Shown here piece by piece: positions 1 to 6,055 of a DNA stretch of 7,296 nucleotides (positions are counted from its first letter, which is position 1; the number at the start of each line of letters is the position of its first letter). The position numbers and the translations under genes were made by a program. The notes beneath the pieces are model-generated. The model did not search any database and was not told the DNA's origin. It saw nothing but the letters and a program-made list of their open reading frames with translations. The stretch is from Nitrososphaerota archaeon (lineage in GTDB: Archaea; Thermoproteota; Nitrososphaeria; Nitrososphaerales; JACPRH01): the NCBI GenBank assembly GCA_029460375.1, contig JARPAQ010000082.1:1-7296 (forward strand), given 5' to 3'.

Positions 1-2
1 AT

Positions 3-539
3 GCAATCGGCTACCCAAAGAGCTTTGAAACACTCATTCAGGGACTTGAATTTAATAATCTGCCCCGCACCACCGAGGACTTGGCATCCGCGTTAGATAT
101 AGATACAAAAGACTTCAAGTGGACTGATGCTATGAAGACTGAACTTGAATGGTTAAGGCGGAACCGTGTGATAAGTGGGCTGACAGACAGCGACATAGAG
201 ACACTATCAACTTTAGCCCCGTACTCATGGGGCGAACATAACTTCAAATCCAGATACTACAAGGACGGCTGGGTATTAGGCATAACGGAAGAGATGCTGA
301 CTGTAGAATACACACTTGAATACCGCGGTCCACCGAACTGCGAAGGCTTCGATTCATCCGTCCTACCGGATGTAACCGTAGAAGACTTCAACACAAGCTT
401 CCAACCCCTAGGTATCATATTCGAGCAGTCAGTCATGGGCGCAGGGATCAGAGGAGCCCTAATCGGAGGCGCGATTATAGCCGTTTCCATCCTGTATATT
501 AGGCGAAGAAGGTCTAGGAGACGCAGCAAAGCCGACTAA
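3..539 (+). CDS. C-terminal part of a membrane-anchored surface protein (5' end outside window)
   Basis: The frame is open from base 3 to a TAA at 537-539, giving 178 visible residues. The gene therefore begins upstream of the window, and the TTG at base 81 is only an internal Leu codon. Most of the visible part is soluble and rich in acidic and aromatic residues, with one Cys. It ends in a hydrophobic helix at about visible residues 146-166 (GIRGALIGGAIIAVSILYI). A strongly basic tail (RRRRSRRRSKAD) follows directly. This is the usual form of a C-terminal stop-transfer anchor: basic tail in the cytoplasm, the rest of the protein outside, consistent with a surface or secreted protein tethered to an archaeal membrane. 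I recognise no catalytic motif and assign no function. It is convergent with the 94-residue membrane gene, with 59 bases between their stop codons. Confidence 0.75.
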   Translation, partial: AIGYPKSFETLIQGLEFNNLPRTTEDLASALDIDTKDFKWTDAMKTELEWLRRNRVISGLTDSDIETLSTLAPYSWGEHNFKSRYYKDGWVLGITEEMLTVEYTLEYRGPPNCEGFDSSVLPDVTVEDFNTSFQPLGIIFEQSVMGAGIRGALIGGAIIAVSILYIRRRRSRRRSKAD

Positions 540-575
540 AAAATTCTAAGATACTCCTGCTTAAAGGGTGTGAAA

Positions 576-597
576 TGGCAAGAAACCTGTCTTGCCA
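576..597. terminator. Hairpin between convergent genes, possible bidirectional terminator
   Basis: A perfect 8-base stem, TGGCAAGA (576-583) pairing with TCTTGCCA (590-597), encloses a 6-base loop. It sits between two convergent stop codons, 36 bases past the TAA of the left gene and 1 base before the stop of the minus-strand gene. Read on the minus strand, a run of six T follows at 539-544, where archaeal termination could occur. The + strand has no T-run directly after the stem, so termination in that direction is less certain. Confidence 0.4.
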
Positions 598-598
598 C

Positions 599-883
599 TC
601 ATAGATCCATTTCTGTTACGTGTTCTCTCTCTCTTTCCGAGTAAGGTATGTACTTGAAGACTTTGTAACCGGTGTAGAGCAATGCTATCCCTACGAATCC
701 TACAGTGTACTGCGCGTAACGGGTTTCACCTTCTGCTACACCCAGTTCCTCTGGTCCTGGCTGAATACGGTAATAGGCAGCTTCCATTACAAAAGCTGCG
801 TATATGATTGTTACGATTCCAAGTATCGCTATTGTTATACCTATTACTCTAAGGACCTTTCTACGAGGAGATAGTTGAGTCAA
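599..883 (-). CDS. Small protein with two transmembrane helices, unknown function
   Basis: This encodes 94 residues ending in TGA. Two hydrophobic helices are clear, at about residues 11-32 (after a basic RRK) and 58-76. Between them is a loop of about 25 residues rich in Glu and Gly (PGPEELGVAEGE). By the positive-inside rule both termini face the cytoplasm and the loop faces out. The C-terminus is charged (SEREREH). The TTG start at 883 is the only common start codon after an upstream in-frame stop, and a TATA-like box lies about 34 bases upstream, consistent with a leaderless mRNA. The next ATG lies at the end of the first helix and would destroy it. It follows the cytochrome on the same strand but has its own promoter. 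I do not recognise the family; a membrane partner of the cytochrome is possible but only by proximity. Confidence 0.65.
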   Translation of the reverse strand: MTQLSPRRKVLRVIGITIAILGIVTIIYAAFVMEAAYYRIQPGPEELGVAEGETRYAQYTVGFVGIALLYTGYKVFKYIPYSEREREHVTEMDL

Positions 884-911
884 CTTCCTACATTGAAGGA
901 CTTATCCGATG

Positions 912-922
912 CCATATTTATG
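912..922 (-). promoter_or_regulatory. TATA box for the 94-residue membrane protein gene
   Basis: On the minus strand this reads CATAAATATGG, preceded by the purine-rich GAAAAAA expected of a BRE element. Its centre is about 34 bases upstream of the TTG at 883. That puts the expected transcription start within a few bases of the start codon. Confidence 0.5.
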
Positions 923-970
923 TTTTTTCAAAATTACAGGATGCAGATTCTCTAGTATAACTTAATTATT

Positions 971-1017
971 GTTAAAAGAAATAAAGGGAGTGAAGCCATG
1001 AGGAGATGTTTATCCTC
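971..1017 (-). terminator. Probable terminator of the cytochrome gene (weak hairpin plus pyrimidine/T-rich tract)
   Basis: Downstream of the cytochrome TAA (1047-1049), the minus strand has a weak 5-base stem (GAGGA 1000-1004 with TCCTC 1013-1017). About 10 bases further on comes the T-rich stretch CCCTTTATTTCTTTTAAC (971-988). T-rich tracts alone are enough for archaeal transcription termination, so the T-tract is probably the functional part. Confidence 0.35.
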
Positions 1018-1046
1018 GCAGCTCCACTATCTTCCTCATCTTGCTA

Positions 1047-3224
1047 TTAGCCGTGGACTTTTGTTACAGCGAAGTCTTTTCCTTCACCGTGACATATGGC
1101 GCAAGTTTCGATTGCAGATGGTGTGGTCTGTTGTTCTGCGTGACCCTTGACGACTGAACTGTCGTGGCAGGTTGTACATACTGACGTTACTGGTTGAGTG
1201 GTCGTGATGACTACATTTTCCTGCGTTATCGTGGTAGGCTGGACTCCACTCGGAAGCGGGAGTGTGTAAGTACCTTCTATGTGGCACATCTCACAGTTAT
1301 TCAAGTTACCTGGGAACTCTATCTCTGAGAAGTCGTGTAGTGAACTGCGGTATCCGTAGATGATTCGGCTCTCTTTGTCTTCACCTTCTGAACCTGAATG
1401 TATTCTGTGAATCAGTACCTTGAAGTCGATTGTGTTAGGCGGCATCTCTTCTGCAGGCCTCCTTGCCTCATCAGTCGCCATCGGGTTATGGCAGAGGACA
1501 CAATACTCGGTATTCTTCCGGATTGAACCGTGAAGCGCAAGTTCATTGTGGCACGCATTACATTTATCGAGACTTACAACCATCCTTCTAGGAACAGGCG
1601 TGGAGTCGGTGACTGCTGCATAGGCGACTTTGTTGAAGCCTGTTTGGCGAACCTCGATTGTTTCGCCTCCAGCCGTGATGTTCTGGTACTTGTATCCTTC
1701 GATTCCGACTGCGAAGCTTCCTGTCGCATCACTAGGAATCGTCGCTGTGAAGGTGTGCTGATAATTATCTCCCCCTAACGTAGGAGTAGCTCCTAAGGCG
1801 CTCTCCCTCCAGACAGCTGTAATGTCTGTTGTCGGTCCTGCTAGAGTCAAGCTCAGAGAGTCCATTTCAGATGGAGGTATGATATCTCCAGAGTTGTCTT
1901 TTACATTGAACGTTACGGTCGGTGACTGTCCGGGCGCGGTGTTTGTGACGCTGACTATCTCAAGGTTTACTCCTTTTAGCTGCTCGGATCTTGTGGGTAT
2001 TGTGTGAGCTCCAGCTATTGCGGTGCTAAACTCTGCTCCTTCCGGCTGATGACATGTACTGCATGCTGCGTCTGTCTGCGCCCCTCCGGGGTGGTTTTCA
2101 CCGGTTTCGAAGTTCACGTTGTCATGGCATGCGCCGCAGGCAGCTGCGTTTGGCGCTGTCTTGTAGTTGTCTCCATCAGCACCTGTGTGGCAGGTTTCAC
2201 AGTTTCTTACGTCTTGGGGCCACTCGATTTCTGAGTAGTCGTGTACACTTTGTCTGTATCCAACTATGTAGTATGGTTCTCCTGCTTCAACGCTTGGTAG
2301 ATGTTCTCCTCGGTGGATCTTATGTATCATTACTTTAAGGTCTATAGGTCTGCCTGTTTCAGGATCGATGTTTTGAGGAGTATGGCATAACTTACAGAGA
2401 TTTGGGTCTATCCTTTCTCCTCCGTGTGCTCTGAGTTGGTCGTGACAACTGTTACAAGCATCTGGGGTCACTATCTCCCTAGTCACCGTAGGCTCTCCAC
2501 CTGCTGGAACGAATGTTCTGAATACGTTTAGCACATACTTTCGACTCTCTCCAGCTTCTCCATCTCGAGATGCAGCAACACCTAGTACATGAGTTTCAGT
2601 AGCATCGTAGTCCGCAGGGAGAGCGGTATTGAACTTGTAGGTATATATTCCTGCACTGACCTCTGTGAACTCTCCTCCTGAATCATAATACGGCTGAGTA
2701 GTTTCAGCTAGGACAGGCTGACGTGTCTCACCGTTAAAGGTATACTCTCCACCTTCAGCTGTTCTAAAAGCATAGTTGAGATATGAAGTTAACCCACTCT
2801 CCGAGTCAACCTTAAGCGCCGCCAATAGGAACCTGGCCTCACGAATATCCTCCACCCTCAACGAAACACCATTCGCATCACTGATACTGAACGTAACAAC
2901 AGGCATCCTATCACCAGGTATCTCCACATCCAGAATCTCGAACTGAAGCCCACCTCCAGCCAACACTGCACTAGGTCCTGGTGGACCCTGCTCACCTTGT
3001 GCTCCTCGAGGTCCGGCTGATCCTCGCTGGCCGACTAGTCCTTGTTCACCTTGTGGACCTTGAGGTCCTTGTGCTCCGGCTGATCCTTGTTCACCTGCTG
3101 CTCCTTGTGCGCCTGATGGGCCTTCTGGGCCTTCAGCTCCTCCTGGGCTATAGAAGATTCCTGCTCCTCCGAGAATTATTGCGATTATTGATAACACTAG
3201 GGGTAGCATGTATTTTGGTTCCAT
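1047..3224 (-). CDS. OmcA/MtrC-like decaheme c-type cytochrome with collagen-like stalk
   Basis: This is a 725-residue multiheme cytochrome with exactly ten CXXCH heme-attachment motifs, starting at residues 257, 277, 342, 363, 388, 555, 575, 644, 683 and 708. Order: membrane helix (5-25), 19 Gly-X-Y triplets (29-85), beta-rich domain (about 95-245), pentaheme domain, second beta-rich domain (about 415-540), second pentaheme domain. This is the four-domain plan of MtrC, MtrF and OmcA, outer-surface cytochromes that pass electrons to metals or other extracellular acceptors. Family-typical strings include MIHKIHRGEHL, VHDYSEIEWPQDVRNCETCH and the second copy LIHRIHSG; their extra His residues suit bis-His ligation. 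There is no lipobox Cys and no clear signal-peptidase site, so an N-terminal anchor is likely. The ATG at 3224 is preferred because a strong TATA box lies 33 bases upstream; the frame stays open to a TTG at 3287, but the TATA box falls inside that extension. Heme loading would need a cytochrome c maturation system, not seen here. The family call is secure; electron acceptor and partners are unknown. Confidence 0.93.
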   Translation of the reverse strand: MEPKYMLPLVLSIIAIILGGAGIFYSPGGAEGPEGPSGAQGAAGEQGSAGAQGPQGPQGEQGLVGQRGSAGPRGAQGEQGPPGPSAVLAGGGLQFEILDVEIPGDRMPVVTFSISDANGVSLRVEDIREARFLLAALKVDSESGLTSYLNYAFRTAEGGEYTFNGETRQPVLAETTQPYYDSGGEFTEVSAGIYTYKFNTALPADYDATETHVLGVAASRDGEAGESRKYVLNVFRTFVPAGGEPTVTREIVTPDACNSCHDQLRAHGGERIDPNLCKLCHTPQNIDPETGRPIDLKVMIHKIHRGEHLPSVEAGEPYYIVGYRQSVHDYSEIEWPQDVRNCETCHTGADGDNYKTAPNAAACGACHDNVNFETGENHPGGAQTDAACSTCHQPEGAEFSTAIAGAHTIPTRSEQLKGVNLEIVSVTNTAPGQSPTVTFNVKDNSGDIIPPSEMDSLSLTLAGPTTDITAVWRESALGATPTLGGDNYQHTFTATIPSDATGSFAVGIEGYKYQNITAGGETIEVRQTGFNKVAYAAVTDSTPVPRRMVVSLDKCNACHNELALHGSIRKNTEYCVLCHNPMATDEARRPAEEMPPNTIDFKVLIHRIHSGSEGEDKESRIIYGYRSSLHDFSEIEFPGNLNNCEMCHIEGTYTLPLPSGVQPTTITQENVVITTTQPVTSVCTTCHDSSVVKGHAEQQTTPSAIETCAICHGEGKDFAVTKVHG
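2970..3140 (-). repeat. Collagen-like Gly-X-Y tract: 19 tandem triplets in the cytochrome
   Basis: Nineteen consecutive Gly-X-Y triplets run without interruption. Pro occupies X in seven of them, while Gln, Ala, Glu, Ser and Arg fill much of the rest (for example GPQ, GEQ, GAQ, GPR, GPP). At the DNA level this is a degenerate 9-base-period repeat, with related blocks around 3012-3030 and 3074-3092. The composition resembles bacterial collagen-like proteins, which can form triple helices without hydroxyproline. If this one does, the cytochrome would be a trimer on a rod about 16 nm long (57 residues at about 0.286 nm rise each). Trimerisation is inference. Confidence 0.9.
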
Positions 3225-3252
3225 GGAATTCAGGTAGAATTTTAACGTGGTA

Positions 3253-3261
3253 CTTATATAA
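3253..3261 (-). promoter_or_regulatory. TATA box for the decaheme cytochrome gene
   Basis: On the minus strand this reads TTATATAAG, close to the archaeal consensus. It is centred 33 bases upstream of the ATG at 3224, predicting an mRNA with a leader of only a few bases. It lies inside the longest possible reading frame and so argues against the upstream TTG start at 3287. Confidence 0.65.
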
Positions 3262-3359
3262 CGCTTATCTACGATAAGTATATACAATATTTAATTCAAT
3301 AAATATCTATATAATGTAAGAAACGTCAACAACAGACTAGAGCCATTATTTTGCCTGTG

Positions 3360-3539
3360 CTATAAGATGACCTCTATCTTCTTTCCTTTCTTGATGAAAT
3401 CTTTCGTCAACCTCATTAGGGCTGTTTCCAGCCGTACCGCATTTATGTTTCTCGACTCTGCGAATCTTTTGAGGTCTTTTATGCCAAGTTCATTCATACT
3501 CATTATCACCAGCTTCGTAGGCCTGGGATCGGCGCTGTC
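3360..3539 (-). pseudogene. In-frame continuation of the HhH-GPD gene beyond an amber codon
   Basis: Directly after the TAG at 3540-3542, the same frame stays open for 59 sense codons and ends at a second TAG (3360-3362). The translation begins DSADPRPTKLVIMSMNELGI and later contains VRLETALMRLTKDFIKKGKK. It is rich in predicted helix and looks like the C-terminal part I expect in this family: an Asp-Pro after the HhH, then a helical bundle. With one residue at the amber, the full product would be 209 residues. The segment has no obvious start codon context or promoter of its own. It is best read as the missing C-terminus, cut off by a nonsense mutation, a sequencing error or a recoded codon. 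Confidence 0.6.
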
Positions 3540-3989
3540 CTAGACTTGACGCATATCTCGGAGGAAGATGGAGACAGTTGTTTCTCCTATTCCTTTCCCG
3601 AGAGCCTTCAATCTACCTTTCAGATCTAAGTTGTCTCTTGACGAGTTGTAAAGCCTCTGTATGTCTGAGCCGTATTTTTTCTTAAGGTTGCTGAATACGT
3701 TAAGGAGTTTTGTGGCGGTGCTGAAGTCGTATCGGACATACCCTCCTTCGTCAAGCATGCGTACTAGCTTATCCCATCCTGCTTCCAGTATCTTTTCTAC
3801 CGAAAGGACTTCGTATGCTTCGAATGTCACATAGGTCAATGTTGCAGAGTTTTCACGTATGGGTTTGGCGTACAGTATCGACGCTAGGAACCATTTTATG
3901 AACTCCTCGTTTCTACCTGAAGCTAAATCTATACCGAGCTTCTGGGAGTATGGTTCGCCGTATCTTTCGACGAACTCCTCTATCTTCAA
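3540..3989 (-). CDS. HhH-GPD-like helix-hairpin-helix protein, ending early at an in-frame TAG
   Basis: This is 149 residues to the first stop. The helical N-terminal part is followed by a helix-hairpin-helix at residues 128-143 (LKALGKGIGETTVSIFLRDM), the DNA-binding element of endonuclease III/AlkA-type base-excision proteins. In that superfamily the catalytic Asp lies roughly 15-25 residues after the hairpin. Here that position falls beyond the TAG, in DSADPRP, so the truncated product would lack it. No Fe-S cluster Cys residues are seen, unlike endonuclease III. The TTG at 3989 is chosen because an in-frame stop lies ten codons upstream and a TATA-like AT-rich box is centred 30 bases upstream. 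The gene follows the aldehyde oxidoreductase on the same strand after 90 bases but probably has its own promoter. Whether it is an active glycosylase or a non-catalytic relative cannot be told from sequence alone. Confidence 0.7.
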   Translation of the reverse strand: MKIEEFVERYGEPYSQKLGIDLASGRNEEFIKWFLASILYAKPIRENSATLTYVTFEAYEVLSVEKILEAGWDKLVRMLDEGGYVRYDFSTATKLLNVFSNLKKKYGSDIQRLYNSSRDNLDLKGRLKALGKGIGETTVSIFLRDMRQV

Positions 3990-4013
3990 TCCACATACTG
4001 AAGCGCTATGGAT

Positions 4014-4025
4014 CTATGTAAAAAT
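4014..4025 (-). promoter_or_regulatory. Probable TATA box for the HhH-GPD gene
   Basis: On the minus strand this reads ATTTTTACATAG, in the 90-base gap after the aldehyde oxidoreductase. It is centred about 30 bases upstream of the TTG at 3989, the same spacing as the other promoters here. The T-run in it could also help terminate the upstream gene. Confidence 0.4.
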
Positions 4026-4079
4026 ATTCAAATCTCAGGCAGTTCATCTACTATCCTTTGATCTAGACGCCGCCTCTCT

Positions 4080-5945
4080 CTACTCCTTACGAATCGGTAG
4101 ATCAGGCATCCCGTGCACCACGAAATCTAAGCCAAGTTCTGAAAGCTTCTCTCTGAACGGTACGCCTTCTTCACTCCATCCGCACGCCTTGTAATAGTCC
4201 GGCAGGATTCTATTCAAATCTACAGTCTGTCCTTTCAGAGCACCCCAGTCTAGGGGCTCGTGCCTCATCCGCCAGGGTAGGATGTCGTCTTTCGATGTGA
4301 AGCCTTCTCTGGTGTTGAACGCTCTGGTAAGGTTGTTTATTCTCTCCCCTACTCGTCTGAACTCTTCTTCACTGTATCCTGCTCCAGTGGCAGCGTTCAC
4401 CATCCTGTAGATGTCTCTGTAGACGGAGACTGCGAAAGTCTGGAAACTGCAGACATTCACAGAATCTATCAGCGCCATCTTCTCCTGCCCTTTCTTCACC
4501 GCCAAGGGCTTATCCTCATACTTTCGGGGGTTGAGCCTTGGAGTTTCACCCAGATGCTCTCTCCCATACATCCAAGGTCTAAGATGACAAGCACCTCTGT
4601 CTGCAACAGCGTACGCCAAAGCTTGACCTATACCAGCGTTCGGGTGGTATCCCGGTATCTCCAACCCCTTCACGTGCATAGCGAACCTTTCGCTACCTTT
4701 ACCTATTTCTTCAGAAGCACGTTTCACCCCGTTTACAACAAGCCGCCCCAACCTACCTTGAACCGTGCCTGCAGCGTGAACTGCCTCCATAAAGGCATCC
4801 TCATCTCCAAACCGCAGATCCACACCGTCCAGATCTTCAGTCGATACCAATCCTTTCTCATGGCATTCGGTGAGGAAGGCGATGCTGTTCCCTAGAGATA
4901 TGGTATCTATACCGTAGAAGTCTGCGTAGTATGATGCAGCGGTTACGACCTCGCGGCTGGCTATGCAGTTGTTTGCACCTAGCATCGCTATGGTTTCATA
5001 TTCAGGGCCCTTCGCGGTTATGCCGGTGTACTTGCCTTTGGAGACGGTTGCGAAGTGTGTGCACGATATTACGCATCGATGACAAGGCCTTGACTTTCTT
5101 CCGTCTTCCCACATCTCCTTCTTGAATGCTTCTCCAGAGAGTATGTCTACACCTGCGGGGAACCTTCCTTTCTGATAGTTTCCTGTAGGCCACCCTCCTG
5201 TCTCATTCACCTCCTCGGCTATAGCGTCGGTTCCTTCCAGCCTCAAATTATACATCGAAACTCTATCTTCAATTATTTTAGACAGACTCCTCTTCACTGC
5301 CGATTTGAAGGCCTCTGCATCACTTACTGCCACATCTCCAGACCCAACTACTGTTATAGCTTTCAGATTCTTGGAGCCCATAACGGCGCCGAGCCCCCCT
5401 CTACCTGCCGACCGTTCATCAGCCTGAATATTCGAGATGAGCCCCAGCCGCTCACCCGCAGGCCCTACAGAGAGCACCCTTGCAACTCTGCTTCGGGACT
5501 CCTTTTCTATGAGATACTTGGATACGTCGTGGGTGCCCATACCCCAGTAGAACTCTGCGCTCTTGAACGTGACATCGTGATCATGGATGCCTATGTAGGT
5601 AGGCTCCTCCGCTCTCCCTTCTATTATCATACCGTCTATCCCAGCGTATCGGAGCTCAGGGCCCCACCAACCGCCGCAGTGAGAGTCTGACCAAGTATTG
5701 CTGAGGGGAGACTTTGAGGCTACTGTGAACCTGTTCGGTAAAGGGGCAGAAGTTCCGGTCAAGGGGCCGGTTATGATCATAAGTTTGTTTTCGGGGCTTA
5801 ATGGGTCTACTTTGGCTGGGAGTTCTCGAAATAGATAGTATGCAGCGATTCCTTTTCCACCCAGATAGTCCCGCGCTATCTTCGGATCTATCTCTTCGAA
5901 GGAGACTTCTTTTTTGGTAAGGTCTATTCGGAGGAGTGTCTTCAA
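4080..5945 (-). CDS. aor: Tungsten-containing aldehyde:ferredoxin oxidoreductase
   Basis: This cytoplasmic enzyme of 621 residues belongs to the family that oxidises aldehydes to acids and reduces ferredoxin, using a tungsto-bispterin cofactor and one [4Fe-4S] cluster. The N-terminus MKTLLRIDLTKKEV runs into the typical ARDYLGGKGIAAYYLF and ITGPLTGTSAPLPNRFTVASKSPL, then the cofactor-region segments GRGGLGAVMGSKNLKAI and AKGPEYETIAMLG. Cluster ligands are the CHRCVISC motif (Cys288, 291, 295) and Cys499 in VNVCSF; ADRGACHLRPW is also family-typical. The start is the TTG at 5945: the first three cysteines then carry the same numbers as in the Pyrococcus furiosus enzyme (288, 291, 295), and a BRE/TATA pair lies 30 bases upstream. 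The frame remains open to an ATG at 6005, which would add 20 atypical residues and include that promoter. It ends at TAG. Family members differ in substrate (broad aldehydes, formaldehyde, glyceraldehyde-3-phosphate, aromatic acids); I cannot assign one. No ferredoxin or tungstate transport gene is adjacent. Confidence 0.93.
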   Translation of the reverse strand: MKTLLRIDLTKKEVSFEEIDPKIARDYLGGKGIAAYYLFRELPAKVDPLSPENKLMIITGPLTGTSAPLPNRFTVASKSPLSNTWSDSHCGGWWGPELRYAGIDGMIIEGRAEEPTYIGIHDHDVTFKSAEFYWGMGTHDVSKYLIEKESRSRVARVLSVGPAGERLGLISNIQADERSAGRGGLGAVMGSKNLKAITVVGSGDVAVSDAEAFKSAVKRSLSKIIEDRVSMYNLRLEGTDAIAEEVNETGGWPTGNYQKGRFPAGVDILSGEAFKKEMWEDGRKSRPCHRCVISCTHFATVSKGKYTGITAKGPEYETIAMLGANNCIASREVVTAASYYADFYGIDTISLGNSIAFLTECHEKGLVSTEDLDGVDLRFGDEDAFMEAVHAAGTVQGRLGRLVVNGVKRASEEIGKGSERFAMHVKGLEIPGYHPNAGIGQALAYAVADRGACHLRPWMYGREHLGETPRLNPRKYEDKPLAVKKGQEKMALIDSVNVCSFQTFAVSVYRDIYRMVNAATGAGYSEEEFRRVGERINNLTRAFNTREGFTSKDDILPWRMRHEPLDWGALKGQTVDLNRILPDYYKACGWSEEGVPFREKLSELGLDFVVHGMPDLPIRKE

Positions 5946-5970
5946 ACTATGATATGCGGGATGGATATCT

Positions 5971-5986
5971 GCTTTAAACTTTCGGA
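5971..5986 (-). promoter_or_regulatory. BRE/TATA promoter of the aldehyde oxidoreductase gene
   Basis: On the minus strand TCCGAAAG is followed directly by TTTAAAGC, a good match to an archaeal BRE plus TATA element. The TTTAAA is centred 30 bases upstream of the TTG at 5945. It supports that start over the ATG at 6005, which would lie upstream of the promoter. Confidence 0.55.
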
Positions 5987-6020
5987 GCCTCTGAAGGTTC
6001 AACATATAACTCTGTAAGAC

Positions 6021-6029
6021 GCTATAGAT
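6021..6029 (+). promoter_or_regulatory. Probable TATA box for the nitroreductase gene
   Basis: GCTATAGAT is centred 31 bases upstream of the ATG at 6056 in the gap between the divergent oxidoreductase and nitroreductase genes. The spacing predicts a nearly leaderless mRNA. A GGAG at 6042-6045, ten bases before the ATG, would lie upstream of that transcription start. It could act as a ribosome site only if transcription begins further upstream. Confidence 0.4.
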
Positions 6030-6055
6030 CTCTAGTGTAATGGAGCGTGTGTTGG

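Noticed and set aside
998..1150. A + strand frame of 50 codons with ATG at 998 and a GGGAG ribosome-site-like stretch before it, running antisense to the end of the cytochrome gene.
   Set aside because: Most of it overlaps the well-supported heme-binding C-terminus on the other strand. Its product (MRRCLSSQLHYLP...) has no recognisable domain, and the purine stretch is equally explained as the complement of the cytochrome's pyrimidine-rich terminator.
2970..3140. The periodic tract considered as a CRISPR array or minisatellite.
   Set aside because: The period is 9 bases, in frame, and encodes perfect Gly-X-Y triplets with varied codons; there are no spacers or long identical repeats.
2981..3277. 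A Leu/Val-rich + strand reading frame across the start of the cytochrome gene that could look like a membrane protein.
   Set aside because: It is the reverse complement of the Gly-X-Y tract, whose GGX/CCX codons give Leu- and Val-rich antisense translations. It has no promoter of its own.
3225..3287. A 21-codon N-terminal extension of the cytochrome from the TTG at 3287.
   Set aside because: The extension contains the TTATATAAG promoter and ends in a natural ATG followed by a short charged stretch and the membrane helix.
3288..3359. AT-rich stretch between the HhH continuation and the cytochrome promoter, checked for a tRNA or small RNA.
   Set aside because: There is no cloverleaf potential or strong stem. 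It is simply AT-rich, with several TATA-like strings upstream of the cytochrome promoter.
3540..3542. Genome-wide reassignment of TAG to pyrrolysine as the explanation of the interrupted HhH gene.
   Set aside because: TAG closes at least two other intact genes here at their expected C-termini (4080-4082 and 6575-6577), and short meaningless extensions follow it. Site-specific readthrough remains open and is listed as a finding.
5946..6005. A 20-codon N-terminal extension of the aldehyde oxidoreductase from the ATG at 6005.
   Set aside because: It precedes the conserved family start, contains a BRE/TATA pair, and shifts the cluster cysteines away from the family numbering. It is not impossible, since it begins with ATG.
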